A stretch of DNA of 64,000 nucleotides from contig DATGEL010000054.1 of assembly GCA_035310145.1 (NCBI GenBank), positions 1 to 64,000 of the forward strand, read 5' to 3'. Below are positions 45,050-54,823 of this stretch, piece by piece. Position 1 is the first letter of the stretch; each line of letters starts with the position of its first letter. A program made the translations under genes and the position numbers. The notes under the pieces were generated by a model. It was given only the letters and a program-made list of their open reading frames with translations. It made no database searches and was not told the DNA's origin. This DNA comes from Dehalococcoidia bacterium. GTDB lineage: Bacteria; Chloroflexota; Dehalococcoidia; CAUJGQ01.

Positions 45050-46162
45050 TCAGGGAAGCACGGTGCGGCTCTGCCACTGCTGCGCCGCCTCGCAGCCCAT
45101 GCCCGCGGCCAGGCGAATGGCGAACGGATCGGTCATACCCGAGATGTAGTCTGCCACACGCAGGCGAAGCGGGTCGTCGGGCAGCGAGAAGCCTTCGGGC
45201 AGTTCCTCGGGATGCTCGACGTAATACTCGAAGAGAAAGCCGAGAATCTCGCGCGCCTGCCGCACCTCGGCCTGGCGGTCTTCCAGCAGATAGACGTGCT
45301 CGAACATGAACTCACGCAGCGCGTTGGTGACGGCGCGCACCTCGTCGCTCATGGCGATGCGCGGCTCCGTCACGCCGGCGACTTCGCCGGTGGCGGCCCA
45401 GGAGGCGAGCACGATGTCGTTGACGAGCGTGCTGATCCGCTCGGAGTGGCTGGCGCCGAGCACGCGATGCACCTCGCGCGGCAGCGCGTCCTCCGAGAGC
45501 ATCCCGGCGCGGATCGCGTCGAGAATGTCGTGATTGAGGTAGGCGACGGCGTCGGCGATCTTGAGGATCTGACCTTCCAGCGTGGAGGCGGTGCCCCAGG
45601 CCTCCGCGAAGATGTCCTTGCGCACTTTCGAGCTCTTGATCACACCCTCGCGCACCTCCCAGGTGAGGTTGAGGCCGCGGCCGTCGTTCTCCAGCTTCTC
45701 CACCACGCGGGCGCCCTGCTCATTGTGGCGCCAGCTCACGCCCAACAACTCGGCCAGCGCCTCTTCGCCGGCGTGGCCGAAGGGGGCGTGGCCGATATCG
45801 TGCGCCAGCGAGATCGCTTCCGTTAAATCTTCGTTCAGGTTCAACGCCCGCGCGATCGTGCGCGCGATCTGCGCCACTTCCAGCGTGTGCGTCATGCGTG
45901 TGACGTAGTGGTCGCCGGCGGGGGCGATGAAGACCTGCGTCTTGTGCTTCAGCCGCCGAAACGCCTTCGAGTGCAGGATGCGGTCGCGGTCGCGCTGGAA
46001 CTCCGTGCGCAGCAGCGAGGGCGGCTCGGGACGCTCGCGGCCGCGGCTGCTGGCGCTGCGTGCGGCGAAGGGCGAAAGGGCGCGCTCCCGCGCGGCCAGC
46101 AGCGCCTGCACGCTGGCAAACCGCGCCTGGGCGCTTGCCTCCCGCTCGTCGGTCACGGCCAT
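45050..46162 (-). CDS. dgt: deoxyguanosinetriphosphate triphosphohydrolase-like protein
   Basis: A 370-residue HD-domain enzyme. S-K-A-F-R-R-L-K-H-K-T-Q-V-F is the family opening. H-T-L-E-V and L-A-H-D-I-G-H-A-P-F-G-H carry the metal-binding His and Asp. A C-terminal helical region completes the type 2 dGTPase. It hydrolyses dNTPs to deoxynucleosides and triphosphate, and the precise substrate varies in this group. It is separate from the SH3/CARDB gene by ~50 bp. Confidence 0.93.
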   Translation of the reverse strand: MAVTDEREASAQARFASVQALLAARERALSPFAARSASSRGRERPEPPSLLRTEFQRDRDRILHSKAFRRLKHKTQVFIAPAGDHYVTRMTHTLEVAQIARTIARALNLNEDLTEAISLAHDIGHAPFGHAGEEALAELLGVSWRHNEQGARVVEKLENDGRGLNLTWEVREGVIKSSKVRKDIFAEAWGTASTLEGQILKIADAVAYLNHDILDAIRAGMLSEDALPREVHRVLGASHSERISTLVNDIVLASWAATGEVAGVTEPRIAMSDEVRAVTNALREFMFEHVYLLEDRQAEVRQAREILGFLFEYYVEHPEELPEGFSLPDDPLRLRVADYISGMTDPFAIRLAAGMGCEAAQQWQSRTVLP

Positions 46163-46242
46163 CTCCGCAATCTACTCCAGCGGTATGATCCCCGACCGCG
46201 GCGGCGTTTGTCTACAATCCGGGCGAAGGTGTCAGAACACCC

Positions 46243-46270
46243 TTGTCTCGACCGCTTGTTATGCTATAAC
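46243..46270 (+). promoter_or_regulatory. candidate promoter of the PKD gene
   Basis: TTGTCT at 46243-46248 and TATAAC at 46265-46270 are 16 bp apart, about 95 bp before the start codon. The rest of 46163-46367 holds no gene. Confidence 0.55.
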
Positions 46271-46367
46271 TGGTGCGTATCTGCCGCGGGCTCGGATGGT
46301 CTGGAATGCGGCTGGCCCTCATGCCCCGCGCGGGCGCGTGGCGCCGATCTGAACCAGGAGGAGACGA

Positions 46368-47972
46368 ATGAGGCAGGGACAGGCACTCCGGCGGGCCGCC
46401 GCCGGTGTCCCGCGCGCGTGGCTGCGACGGACGGCGTTGCTGCTGCCGGCGATCGTGTTGCTCGCCGCCGGGGTGCGGGCCGCGGCGCCCGCGCGGGCCG
46501 CCACGCTTACGGTGTCGATCTCCGGCGTGGGCGTGAGCGGCAACGCGCCGAACTACACGATCACCGCCGCCGCGGGCCAGTTGATCCAGCTCGGGGCGGT
46601 GGCTTCCGGCGCCTCCTGCGCGACGACCACCACCTTTTCCTGGTCCTTCAATAACGCCCAGATCGGCACCGGCCCCACGATCTCCTACGCCTTCACCACC
46701 ACCGGCGCCGGCTACGTGATCGCCACCGATAGCTGCGCCCCGTCCAGCGACTCCGGCGCATCGACCTTCTCGGTGACGATCGGGCAGGGCAGCGGCGGCA
46801 CAGGCGCCTGTACGCCGAACCCCGTGACCGGCAATCCGCTCGGCGTGCAGGTGATCGCTCAGCCGGCGAGCGCCAGCGTGAACCAGGTTGTGACCTTTGT
46901 CGCCGTGGTCAGCGGCGGCACACCGCAGACCTACGCCTGGAACTTCGGCGACGGGACGACGCAGGCGGCCACCGCCTCCAATACGGCGTCGCACAGCTAC
47001 TCCTCGGGCAACACCTACAGCGTCACGGCGACCGTGACCGACAACCAGGGACACACGAACTGCGGCACGTCGTCGGTCGTCGTCAGCGGCAGCGGCAGCG
47101 GCGGCACCGGCGGCAGCACCAACCCGAAGATCCAGGTGGCGCCGAACGGGCCGTACACCGGCGCCGTCAACCAGGCGATCAATTTCGGCGGCTTCGCGAC
47201 CACACAGAACGCCGGCGCGTCGATCACCAGCTACACCTGGAACTTCGGCGACGGCGGCACGGGCACCGGCCAGTCGGTGCAACACGCCTACACCGCCGCC
47301 GGTACCTTCACCGTGACGTTGACGGTGACCGATTCTTCGGGCCAGTCGTCGTCGAACACGACGACCGCGACGATCGGCGGTTCCGGCTCCAGCAGCGGCG
47401 GCTCGGGCACGGCGACCATCGGCCAGAACAGCGAGCGCGGCGTTACCGTCAACACGGGCGGGCCCTACACGGGCACGGCCGGGACGGCGATCAACTTCAC
47501 CGGCACGGCCACGACGACCAACCCGGGCGCCACGATCACCTCGTACGTCTGGGCTTTCGGCGACGGCGGCACCGCGACGGGCCAGACCGCGAGCCACACC
47601 TATGCCAGCAGCGGCAGCTACACGCTGACGCTTACGGCGACCGACACGACCGGCGTGGCCGTGGCGGCGACGGCGGTCGTGTCGATCGGCGGCGGCGGCT
47701 CGACCGGTCCGCGCACGGTGCAACTCGTGCAGGGCTGCAACAACGTGGCGTTGACCTTCCCCGACAACACGCCGACGTCGACAGTGGCCAGCGGCATCAG
47801 CCCCGCCTCCGCGCTGCTGGGGATTTGGAAGCTGAGCGACCCCGCGACCTCGAAGTACAAGGCGTTCTTCCCCGGCGCCACGCAGGCGACCGACCTGCCC
47901 TCGGTGAACCGGCTGGATGCGGTGTTCATCTGCGTCAACGCCTCGGCAACGCTGACCGAGCCGGGGGCGTGA
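46368..47972 (+). CDS. secreted protein with PKD-type repeats
   Basis: A 534-residue protein with a long basic signal peptide (hydrophobic ~22-40, ending A-R-A-A). It holds three PKD domains marked by W-N-F-G-D-G, W-N-F-G-D-G and W-A-F-G-D-G, preceded by a related divergent sandwich (~45-140). The last two PKD modules are close copies. The C-terminal domain (V-Q-L-V-Q-G-C-N-N-V) is a separate small module with two Cys. PKD domains mediate adhesion or protein-protein contact. No catalytic domain is visible. GGAGGAGAC precedes the ATG. Confidence 0.88.
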   Translation: MRQGQALRRAAAGVPRAWLRRTALLLPAIVLLAAGVRAAAPARAATLTVSISGVGVSGNAPNYTITAAAGQLIQLGAVASGASCATTTTFSWSFNNAQIGTGPTISYAFTTTGAGYVIATDSCAPSSDSGASTFSVTIGQGSGGTGACTPNPVTGNPLGVQVIAQPASASVNQVVTFVAVVSGGTPQTYAWNFGDGTTQAATASNTASHSYSSGNTYSVTATVTDNQGHTNCGTSSVVVSGSGSGGTGGSTNPKIQVAPNGPYTGAVNQAINFGGFATTQNAGASITSYTWNFGDGGTGTGQSVQHAYTAAGTFTVTLTVTDSSGQSSSNTTTATIGGSGSSSGGSGTATIGQNSERGVTVNTGGPYTGTAGTAINFTGTATTTNPGATITSYVWAFGDGGTATGQTASHTYASSGSYTLTLTATDTTGVAVAATAVVSIGGGGSTGPRTVQLVQGCNNVALTFPDNTPTSTVASGISPASALLGIWKLSDPATSKYKAFFPGATQATDLPSVNRLDAVFICVNASATLTEPGA

Positions 47973-48016
47973 GCAAGCAGGTTCAGGGCTGCGGGATCAC
48001 GATTTGGCGGGATCGG

Positions 48017-48048
48017 CCGGGGAGCGAGGCTCATGCCTCGCTCCCCGG
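48017..48048. terminator. perfect 14-bp hairpin between convergent genes
   Basis: CCGGGGAGCGAGGC (48017-48030) and its complement (48035-48048) enclose a TCAT loop, 45 bp after the PKD stop and 50 bp from the end of the convergent permease gene. It is a likely bidirectional terminator, although the T runs are weak. Confidence 0.6.
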
Positions 48049-48098
48049 CTCTCTGCTACGCCCGGGGTGGCGAGGGCCGGGCCGCGTGTGTGCCCGGC

Positions 48099-49322
48099 TT
48101 AGCTTTCGCGGTTGCGCACGGTCGCTGCCGGGCGATCGTCGGGGGGGGCGGTGCCGTCGGCGGTGAGCGCCGCGTGATCGTCGGCGTGCGGGCGCGGCTC
48201 GCGGCGCAGGGGATACGGCTCGGCGCCCGATTCGCGCGCCAGCGCCATCAGCGCCGCCGGCTGCGGCCGACCGGTGACACGGTAGTAGTAGAGCTGCACC
48301 ACCGACTGGATGATCGCCGCGATCGGCACGCTGAACAGGGCGCCCCAGATGCCCGCGGCGCCGGCGCCGATGAAGAACGCCGCCAGCACCCAGAGCGGGT
48401 GCAGCCCGACGCTCTTGCCCATGATGCGCGGCCGCAGGATCTGCAAGACGAGCTGCTGCAGGGCCACCATCGCGATCACCGCGATGATCACGTTGACCAG
48501 CGACACCGTCACGGCGCCGATCACGATCGTGGGGATCACCGCAACCACGTCGCCGATGAAGGGGATGATCAGCATGAAGCCGGCGAACAGGCTGACGGGC
48601 AGCGCGAAGGGAATGCCCGTCGCCCACATGGTCAGGCCGGTGCCCACGGCATAGATCAGCGCCAGGATCACCGAGGCGCGCACGTAGCCGCCGAAGCTGT
48701 GATCGATGCTGGCGAAGAGCATGCGCACGTCCTGGCGGTAGCGCTCCGGCGTGACGCCGAGCATCGCCGACGTGATCCGCGGCGCGTCCAGCATCATGTA
48801 GAACGAGACGACCAGGATGATCACTGTGTCGAAGATGCCTTCGATGATCTTCGGCGCGAGGCCCACGGCGTTCTGTGCGAGCTGGGCGCCGGATTTGTCG
48901 ATCTGCTTGCTCAGGTCTTCCGTGTTCACGCCGCTGAGGTCGACGTTGATGCCGCGGTGGTGCAGCCAGTCCTGCACGTCGCTGACCAGCTTGCCGGTGT
49001 TCTGGCGATACTCGGGCACCGTTCTGCCCAGCGTCTCGACCTGGTTCACCAGCGGCGGCGCCAGCAGCACGCCGGCCAGCGCCACGACGCCGAACATGCC
49101 GAGATAGACCGCCGCAACCGCTGCCGCGCGGCCCAGCGTCCAGCGCCGCGCCAGCCAGTTGACGGCGGGGTTCAAGATGAAAGACAGCATCCAGGCGAGG
49201 AAGAAGATCAGCAGCGTCTGCGCGAAATGGGCGCCGAAGTGCCAGACCACGAGGAAGAGCTGCACGCCGAGCAAGGCGCAGCCCAGGACGATCAGCAGGC
49301 GAAGCCAGGGATTGCGCTCCAT
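48099..49322 (-). CDS. AI-2E family transporter
   Basis: About 407 residues from ATG 49322. Seven to eight hydrophobic segments, a soluble middle loop (~80-165) with Q-V-E-T-L-G-R and D-W-L-H-H-R-G, and the I-I-P-F-I-G-D-V-V-A-V-I-P motif identify the AI-2E/PerM/TqsA family. Members export autoinducer-like or other small molecules, but most are uncharacterised. The C-terminal ~50 residues are charged and unconserved. The gene is convergent with the PKD gene. Confidence 0.9.
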   Translation of the reverse strand: MERNPWLRLLIVLGCALLGVQLFLVVWHFGAHFAQTLLIFFLAWMLSFILNPAVNWLARRWTLGRAAAVAAVYLGMFGVVALAGVLLAPPLVNQVETLGRTVPEYRQNTGKLVSDVQDWLHHRGINVDLSGVNTEDLSKQIDKSGAQLAQNAVGLAPKIIEGIFDTVIILVVSFYMMLDAPRITSAMLGVTPERYRQDVRMLFASIDHSFGGYVRASVILALIYAVGTGLTMWATGIPFALPVSLFAGFMLIIPFIGDVVAVIPTIVIGAVTVSLVNVIIAVIAMVALQQLVLQILRPRIMGKSVGLHPLWVLAAFFIGAGAAGIWGALFSVPIAAIIQSVVQLYYYRVTGRPQPAALMALARESGAEPYPLRREPRPHADDHAALTADGTAPPDDRPAATVRNRES

Positions 49323-49539
49323 GCGGGCCGCTCCAGCCGTGGCGCGGCCTGCCGCTCCGCCCGCGGCTGCGCGCTGGCGCCGATGATCCGGGTTGCGGAT
49401 GCACATCCGGCGCCCGCGCTTGCCTTCCGGCCCCGACCACCCTGTCCGCGTTATGTGGGCCGGCCGAAAGGACCGCGTGGCCCGCGACCGCGGATCATGG
49501 TTGGATTGTAGGTCCGGCTGTTACACTGCGCCAAGTTAT

Positions 49540-49567
49540 GGAACAGGGAGCAGGGAACAGGGAAGAG
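49540..49567. repeat. heptamer repeat array, copy C
   Basis: Four units GGAACAG, GGAGCAG, GGAACAG and GGAAGAG between the permease gene and dprA, 65 bp before the dprA start. Confidence 0.85.
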
Positions 49568-49632
49568 AGCGCCAGAGCGCCGCGGCCGCCCAAGGCTCCG
49601 ATGGAAGCCGGCCACGTTCTCTGTTTCCTCAG

Positions 49633-50745
49633 ATGGTGCTGACAGAAACCGCCTACTGGGTCGCCTTCAACCGCATTTCCACGATCGGCCGGGCGCGCTA
49701 CGAGCGGCTGGAACGGGCCTTCGGCTCCCTCGCGGCCGCGTGGGAGGCTTCATCCGGCGAGCTGCGCGCCGCCGGGCTGGACGAGCGCAGCGTGACCGCC
49801 GTCGAAGCGCAGCGACCGCGCATCTCGCCCGAGGCCGAGCTGGCCGCGCTGCAGCGGCTGGGCGTCGAGGCGCTCACCTGGCACGACGATCGCTATCCGC
49901 GGCTGCTGAAGGAATCTTTTGACCGCCCTCCGGTGGTATACATACGGGGCAGCTTGCTGCCGGAAGATGATCTGGCCCTCGCCGTGGTCGGTACGCGCAG
50001 GATGTCACGCTACGGCCAGCAGGTCACTGAGCAGCTTGTGCCGGAACTGGTAGGTGCGGGGATCACGATTATCAGCGGACTCGCCCGCGGTGTGGACGCC
50101 ACGGCGCACGCCGCGGCGGTACGGGCAGGCGGGCGCACCCTGGCGGTGATGGCCAACGGCGTCGATATCGTCTATCCGGCGGCGCACGAACGGCTGGCGC
50201 GGCAGATCGTCGAGCACGGCGCCCTGGTCAGCGAGTTGCCGCTGGGCACGCGGCCGATCAAGGATGCCTTCCCGCGGCGCAACCGCATCATCGCCGGCCT
50301 CTCGCTCGGCGTCGTCATCACAGAGGCGCCGGAGCGCAGCGGGGCGCTGTTGACGGGAAAGCTGGCAGCCGATGACAATCGTGACGTCTTCGCGGTTCCG
50401 GGCAGCATCTACTCGCCGATGAGCGCCGGCGCCAACGCCCTGATTCAGGAGGGGGCGCGGCTGGTGCGCACGGCGGACGATATCCTGTCGGAGCTGAATC
50501 TCTCCGCGGTTGTTCAGCAGGCCGAGCTCGCGGCCGCGGTACCCGAGGGGGCGGCGGAGTCGGCGCTGCTCGGGCTGCTCGGCGTCGAGCCGACGCATAT
50601 TGATGAAGTGACGCGGGCCAGCCGGCTCTCGGCGGCCGAAGTCAGCAGCGGGCTGGCGTTGTTAGAGTTGAAAGGATACGTCCGCCAGGTGGGCGGCATG
50701 CAGTACGTCCGGCTGCGGGAGCTTGGGCAGGCGTACTCCGCCTGA
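49633..50745 (+). CDS. dprA: DNA-processing protein DprA
   Basis: A 370-residue protein. An N-terminal SAM-like helical domain is followed by the Rossmann-type core with L-A-V-V-G-T-R-R-M-S-R-Y-G, I-S-G-L-A-R-G-V-D, A-N-G-V-D-I-V-Y-P and F-P-R-R-N-R-I-I-A-G-L-S. A C-terminal winged helix completes it. DprA loads RecA on incoming single-stranded DNA during transformation. The ATG at 49633 is used because upstream residues would come from a heptamer repeat array. It is followed by topA, as in many bacteria. Confidence 0.96.
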   Translation: MVLTETAYWVAFNRISTIGRARYERLERAFGSLAAAWEASSGELRAAGLDERSVTAVEAQRPRISPEAELAALQRLGVEALTWHDDRYPRLLKESFDRPPVVYIRGSLLPEDDLALAVVGTRRMSRYGQQVTEQLVPELVGAGITIISGLARGVDATAHAAAVRAGGRTLAVMANGVDIVYPAAHERLARQIVEHGALVSELPLGTRPIKDAFPRRNRIIAGLSLGVVITEAPERSGALLTGKLAADDNRDVFAVPGSIYSPMSAGANALIQEGARLVRTADDILSELNLSAVVQQAELAAAVPEGAAESALLGLLGVEPTHIDEVTRASRLSAAEVSSGLALLELKGYVRQVGGMQYVRLRELGQAYSA

Positions 50746-50810
50746 CGGCCGATAGAACCATAGAGCAGGGGAACACGCCGCGGGAACGCCGCGGTGCGAA
50801 CGGAAATAAC

Positions 50811-53084
50811 ATGGCACAGGCAAAAAAGCATCTCGTCATCGTCGAGTCGCCCGCCAAGGCGAAGACGGTGGCCAGCATTCTCGGCAAGGACTACGACGTC
50901 AAGGCCTCGATCGGGCACGTGCGCGACCTGCCGAAATCCAAGCTCGGCGTGGACGTGGAGCACGGCTTTCGGCCGCAGTACATCGTCCCGCGCGACAAGT
51001 CAGACGTCGTCGGCCAGATCAAGAAAGCGGCCAAGAACGCCCGCTCGGTCTTCCTGGCCACGGACCCCGACCGCGAGGGCGAGGCGATCTCCTGGCATCT
51101 GCTCGAGGCCGCCGACTTGAAGAAGGTGCCGCATCAGCGCGTCGTCTTCCACGAGATCACGCGCGATGCGATCACCGACGCCGTGAAGCACCCGCGCGAC
51201 ATCGATATGCCGCTGGTCGACGCGTATCAGGCGCGGCGCGTGCTCGACCGGCTGGTGGGCTACAAGATCAGCCCGCTGCTCTGGAACAAGGTGCGGCGCG
51301 GGCTCTCGGCCGGCCGCGTGCAATCCGTCGCGCTGCGCATGGTTGTGGACCGCGAGCGCGAGATCGAGGAGTTCCAGAAGCGCGAGTACTGGACGATCGA
51401 AGCCGACCTGTCGCAGCAGCGCGACGCGGCCGAGTCGTTCCGCGCCCGCCTGCAGGGCTTCGCCGAGAAGAAGCGCGGTGAGCTGGAGCTGGGCAGCGAG
51501 GAGCAGACCACGGCCCTGGTCGAACGGCTGCGCGGCGCTGCCTACGCGGTCTCCGACGTGCGCAAGCGCCAGCAGGCGCGCCGCCCATCGCCGCCGTTCA
51601 CCACCAGCACGCTGCAACAGGAGGCATCGCGGCGGCTGGGCTTCACGGCGCGGCGCACGATGACCGTGGCACAGCAGTTGTACGAAGGCCGCAACCTCGG
51701 CGCCGAGGGCGAGGTCGGCCTGATCACCTATATGCGCACGGACTCGACGGCGATGGCCGACGTGGCAAAGACCGAGATCCGCGACTACATCGCGCAGAAG
51801 TTCGGCAAGGGCTTCGCGCCGGAGAAGCCGCGCAGCTACACGAAGAAGCAGAAAGGCGCGCAAGAAGCGCACGAGGGGATCCGGCCGACCTCCGTCTGGC
51901 GCGAGCCGGAGCGCATCCGCAAGTTCCTCACCACCGACCAGCAGAAGCTCTATCAACTGATCTGGCAGCGGGCCGTCGCCTCGCAGATGTCTGACGCGCT
52001 GCTCGACGTAACCGCCGTCGACATCATTGCCACGCCGGCGGACGGCGAACGCTTCCTCTTCCGCGCCACGGCGAGCCATCTGCGCTTCGCCGGCTTCCGC
52101 GCCGTCTACTTTGAGCGCACGGAAGAGGGCGCCGACGAGGACGCCGACACCCGCGCCCTGCCGGAGCTGACCGCCGGCGAGCCGCTGAACTTGCGGGAGC
52201 TGTTGCCGGAGCAGCACTTCACCGAGCCACCGGCGCGCTTCACCGAGGCGACGCTGGTGAAGGCGCTGGAGGAGAACGGCATCGGCCGGCCCAGCACCTA
52301 CGCGACGATCCTCTCCACCGTCACCGACCGCGGCTACATCGAAAAGGCCGGCCGGGCGCTGAAGCCGACGGAGCTGGGCTGCGACGTGAACGACCTGCTC
52401 GCCAGCTACTTCGCCAACGTCGTGGATCTCAAGTTCACGGCGCAGATGGAGGAGGAGCTGGACGAGATCGCGGCGGGCAACCGGCCCTGGAGCCCCGTGG
52501 TCAACGAGTTCTACCTGCCGCTGCAGAAGTCGCTCGACGAGGCCGAGCGGGCGCCGGCGCTGATGAAGCTGACCGACGAGGTTTGCGAGCTGTGCGGCCG
52601 GCCGATGGCGGTGAAATGGGGCCGTTTCGGCCAGTTCCTGGCCTGCACCGGCTACCCGGAGTGCAAGAACAGCCGGCCGCTCGCCGGCCAGGAGGAGCAG
52701 CAGGCCGTCACCGACGAGAAGTGCCCGATCTGCGACTCGGGCATGGTGGTGAAGATGGGCCGCTTCGGCCGCTTCCTCGCCTGCGAGCGCTACCCGGAGT
52801 GCAAGGGCACCAAGACCTTCCAGAAGAAGATCGGCGTGGATTGCCCCGAAGACGGCGGGCCGCTGGTGGAGCGGCGCACGAAGGGCCGGCGCACCTTCTA
52901 CGGCTGCGGCAACTACCCGACCTGCACCTTCGTGAGCTGGACGCGGCCCACGGGCGAGAAGTGCCCGGTCTGCGGCTACCTCATGGCAAGCGACGGCGCC
53001 AACGCGGTCAAGTGCCTGAAGTGCGGCCACCGCGAGCAGCGCCGCAGCGATGACGCCGCGCAACCGCTGGAGGTCTCGGCGTAG
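50811..53084 (+). CDS. topA: DNA topoisomerase I
   Basis: A 757-residue type IA topoisomerase. It has the TOPRIM start V-I-V-E-S-P-A-K-A and the D-x-D-x-E motif (T-D-P-D-R-E-G-E-A). The active-site Tyr307 lies in L-I-T-Y-M-R-T-D-S. The C-terminus carries four zinc-binding modules, including C-E-L-C-G, C-P-I-C-D and C-P-V-C-G with their partner Cys pairs. It relaxes negative supercoils. It is 65 bp downstream of dprA, probably in one operon. Confidence 0.98.
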   Translation: MAQAKKHLVIVESPAKAKTVASILGKDYDVKASIGHVRDLPKSKLGVDVEHGFRPQYIVPRDKSDVVGQIKKAAKNARSVFLATDPDREGEAISWHLLEAADLKKVPHQRVVFHEITRDAITDAVKHPRDIDMPLVDAYQARRVLDRLVGYKISPLLWNKVRRGLSAGRVQSVALRMVVDREREIEEFQKREYWTIEADLSQQRDAAESFRARLQGFAEKKRGELELGSEEQTTALVERLRGAAYAVSDVRKRQQARRPSPPFTTSTLQQEASRRLGFTARRTMTVAQQLYEGRNLGAEGEVGLITYMRTDSTAMADVAKTEIRDYIAQKFGKGFAPEKPRSYTKKQKGAQEAHEGIRPTSVWREPERIRKFLTTDQQKLYQLIWQRAVASQMSDALLDVTAVDIIATPADGERFLFRATASHLRFAGFRAVYFERTEEGADEDADTRALPELTAGEPLNLRELLPEQHFTEPPARFTEATLVKALEENGIGRPSTYATILSTVTDRGYIEKAGRALKPTELGCDVNDLLASYFANVVDLKFTAQMEEELDEIAAGNRPWSPVVNEFYLPLQKSLDEAERAPALMKLTDEVCELCGRPMAVKWGRFGQFLACTGYPECKNSRPLAGQEEQQAVTDEKCPICDSGMVVKMGRFGRFLACERYPECKGTKTFQKKIGVDCPEDGGPLVERRTKGRRTFYGCGNYPTCTFVSWTRPTGEKCPVCGYLMASDGANAVKCLKCGHREQRRSDDAAQPLEVSA

Positions 53085-53089
53085 CGGCG

Positions 53090-53124
53090 GGAACGAGGAA
53101 ATAGGATACAGGAAATAGGAAATA
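53090..53124. repeat. heptamer repeat array, copy D
   Basis: Five 7-nt units of GGAAATA/GGATACA type start 6 bp after the topA stop and end 33 bp before the Xer gene start. Confidence 0.85.
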
Positions 53125-53156
53125 GGCAGTCGCGAAACATCTCGCGGGGCGCGATC

Positions 53157-54326
53157 TTGCCACAGCGAGGAACAGGGGAGGGGACCGGCGCCACGGGGTC
53201 AGTCCTCTCCGATCTGGCTGCCGAACTGGCCGCGGACACAGGCGACGGGCGTACGGCCGAGCGGGCGCAGCGTGATGCGCCGCCGCCTGAGTTCATCGAA
53301 CGCTACCTCGATGCGCTCGCCGCCGAGCACCGGCGCTCGCCGCTGACACTGCGCAACTACGCGAGCGACCTCGGCGCGTTTGCCCGCTGGCTTGCGGCAG
53401 AGGGGCGCGATCTGCTGGCCATCGACCGGCAGGTGTTCCGCGCCTACCTCGCCACGCTGGCGGACGCGCGGCTGTCGCGCGGCAGCGTGGCACGCAAGGT
53501 CAGCACGATTCACACCTTCTACCGCTGGCTGGTGAGCGAGGAGATCCTGCCGCACGACCCGCTCAACGGCGCCCGGCCGCCGAAGCGCGAGCACCGCCTG
53601 CCGCGCGTGCTGGATGAAGCGGAGACCGCCGCGTTGGTCACTTCGCCTGCGGCCGACGACGCGTTCGGCCTGCGCGACCGCGCCATCCTCGAGCTGCTCT
53701 ACGCCGCCGGCGTGCGTGTGGCCGAGTTGGTGGCGCTCGACCTTGATACCGTGGACTTCGCGCAGGCGCAGATGACGGTGCGCGGCAAGGGGAGCAAGGA
53801 GCGCGTGGTCTTGCTCGGCGTGCCGGCGGTCGAGGCGTTGCAGCGCTACCTGCGCGAGGCGCGGCCCGGGCTGGCGAAGGCGACGGAGAAGCCGGAGCGG
53901 CAGCGGGCGCTGTTCCTCAACCGCGACGGCGGCCGGCTCTCGGCGCGGGCGGTGCAGATCATGGTGCGAGAGGCCGGCGTGCAGGCGGGCGTCTCACTGG
54001 CGGCGCATCCGCACCTGTTGCGCCACTCCTTCGCTACGCACCTGCTCGACGGCGGCGCCGACCTGCGCGTCGTACAGGAGTTGCTCGGCCACGCCAGCGC
54101 CGGCACCACGCAGATCTACACGCACGTCACCGAGGCCCGCCAGCGCCAGGTCTACACCGAGGCGTTCTACAACGTCTGGCAGCCAGGACGGGGAAATAGG
54201 AAGAAGGAAACAGAAAATAGGAACCAGGAGGAAGCCTCCCACGCCGGGCGCTCCTCCCGACCCATTTCAAAAGCTCATACCGCAGCCTCCCCCTCTCCAG
54301 GAACTGGAGAGGGGGCTGGGGGGTGA
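53157..54326 (+). CDS. tyrosine recombinase XerC/XerD
   Basis: A 389-residue frame from TTG 53157; the true start may be later. The N-terminal SAM-like domain contains F-I-E-R-Y-L-D-A-L. The catalytic residues are Arg187 (A-G-V-R-V-A-E-L), the H-x-x-R box in L-L-R-H-S-F, the L-G-H-A-S motif and Tyr321 (Q-I-Y-T-H-V). Xer enzymes resolve chromosome dimers at dif. The last ~50 residues after Y-N-V-W-Q-P are unlike any Xer. They are read from a heptamer array and a palindromic repeat, and the stop overlaps the aroQ start (GTGA). Confidence 0.9.
   Translation: MPQRGTGEGTGATGSVLSDLAAELAADTGDGRTAERAQRDAPPPEFIERYLDALAAEHRRSPLTLRNYASDLGAFARWLAAEGRDLLAIDRQVFRAYLATLADARLSRGSVARKVSTIHTFYRWLVSEEILPHDPLNGARPPKREHRLPRVLDEAETAALVTSPAADDAFGLRDRAILELLYAAGVRVAELVALDLDTVDFAQAQMTVRGKGSKERVVLLGVPAVEALQRYLREARPGLAKATEKPERQRALFLNRDGGRLSARAVQIMVREAGVQAGVSLAAHPHLLRHSFATHLLDGGADLRVVQELLGHASAGTTQIYTHVTEARQRQVYTEAFYNVWQPGRGNRKKETENRNQEEASHAGRSSRPISKAHTAASPSPGTGEGAGG
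54193..54234. repeat. heptamer repeat array, copy E
   Basis: Six units (GGAAATA, GGAAGAA, GGAAACA, GAAAATA, GGAACCA, GGAGGAA) inside the 3' part of the Xer reading frame. Confidence 0.85.
54289..54326. repeat. dispersed palindromic repeat, copy 4 (inverted orientation)
   Basis: A perfect 12-bp stem (54289-54300/54304-54315) with loop GAA, followed by CTGGGGGGTGAGG, the reverse complement of the family lead-in. The repeat supplies the Xer stop codon and the aroQ start region. Confidence 0.75.
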
Positions 54327-54781
54327 GGCCACTCGTGCGCATCCTGCTGATCAACGGCCCCAACCTCAATACGCTGGGCACGCGCGCGCCGGAGGTCTAC
54401 GGCACGACCACGCTGGCGCAGATCGAGTCGCGGGTGCGCGAGCGGGCGGCCGCGCTCGGCGCGGAGATCGTCGCCTTCCAGTCCAACCACGAGGGCGCTC
54501 TGCTAGACTTCATTCAACGCGAGGCGCCCGCAGCGGACGGGATTCTGATCAATCCGGGCGCCTTCACGCACTACAGCTATGCGCTGCGCGACGCGCTCGA
54601 AGCCTGCGAGCGGCCGCTGGTCGAGGTGCATCTCTCGAACATCCACGCGCGGGAGAGCTTTCGCCACACCTCCGTGATCGCGCCGGTGGCGCTGGGGCAG
54701 GTGGCGGGTCTCGGTTGGAGGGGCTACCTGGCGGCGCTGGACGCGCTGATCGGCATGCTGGAAGAGCGACGGAACGGGTAA
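54323..54781 (+). CDS. aroQ: 3-dehydroquinate dehydratase, type II
   Basis: A 152-residue type II dehydroquinase of the shikimate pathway. The active-site motifs [10 protein letters not shown] (with a downstream Tyr in E-V-Y-G), [15 protein letters not shown] and the V-E-V-H-L-S-N-I region with H-T-S are all present. It starts at GTG 54323, overlapping the Xer stop by 4 bp. The start codon falls inside a palindromic repeat. Confidence 0.96.
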   Translation: MRPLVRILLINGPNLNTLGTRAPEVYGTTTLAQIESRVRERAAALGAEIVAFQSNHEGALLDFIQREAPAADGILINPGAFTHYSYALRDALEACERPLVEVHLSNIHARESFRHTSVIAPVALGQVAGLGWRGYLAALDALIGMLEERRNG

Positions 54782-54823
54782 TCGCCCGGCGCGCGATCTC
54801 AGGATGTCGGAAGGAGACGCGAG

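Noticed and set aside
48033-49511. 492-residue plus-strand frame over the AI-2E gene
   Set aside because: Antisense to a clear polytopic membrane protein. The His/Asp/Arg-rich sequence is an artefact.
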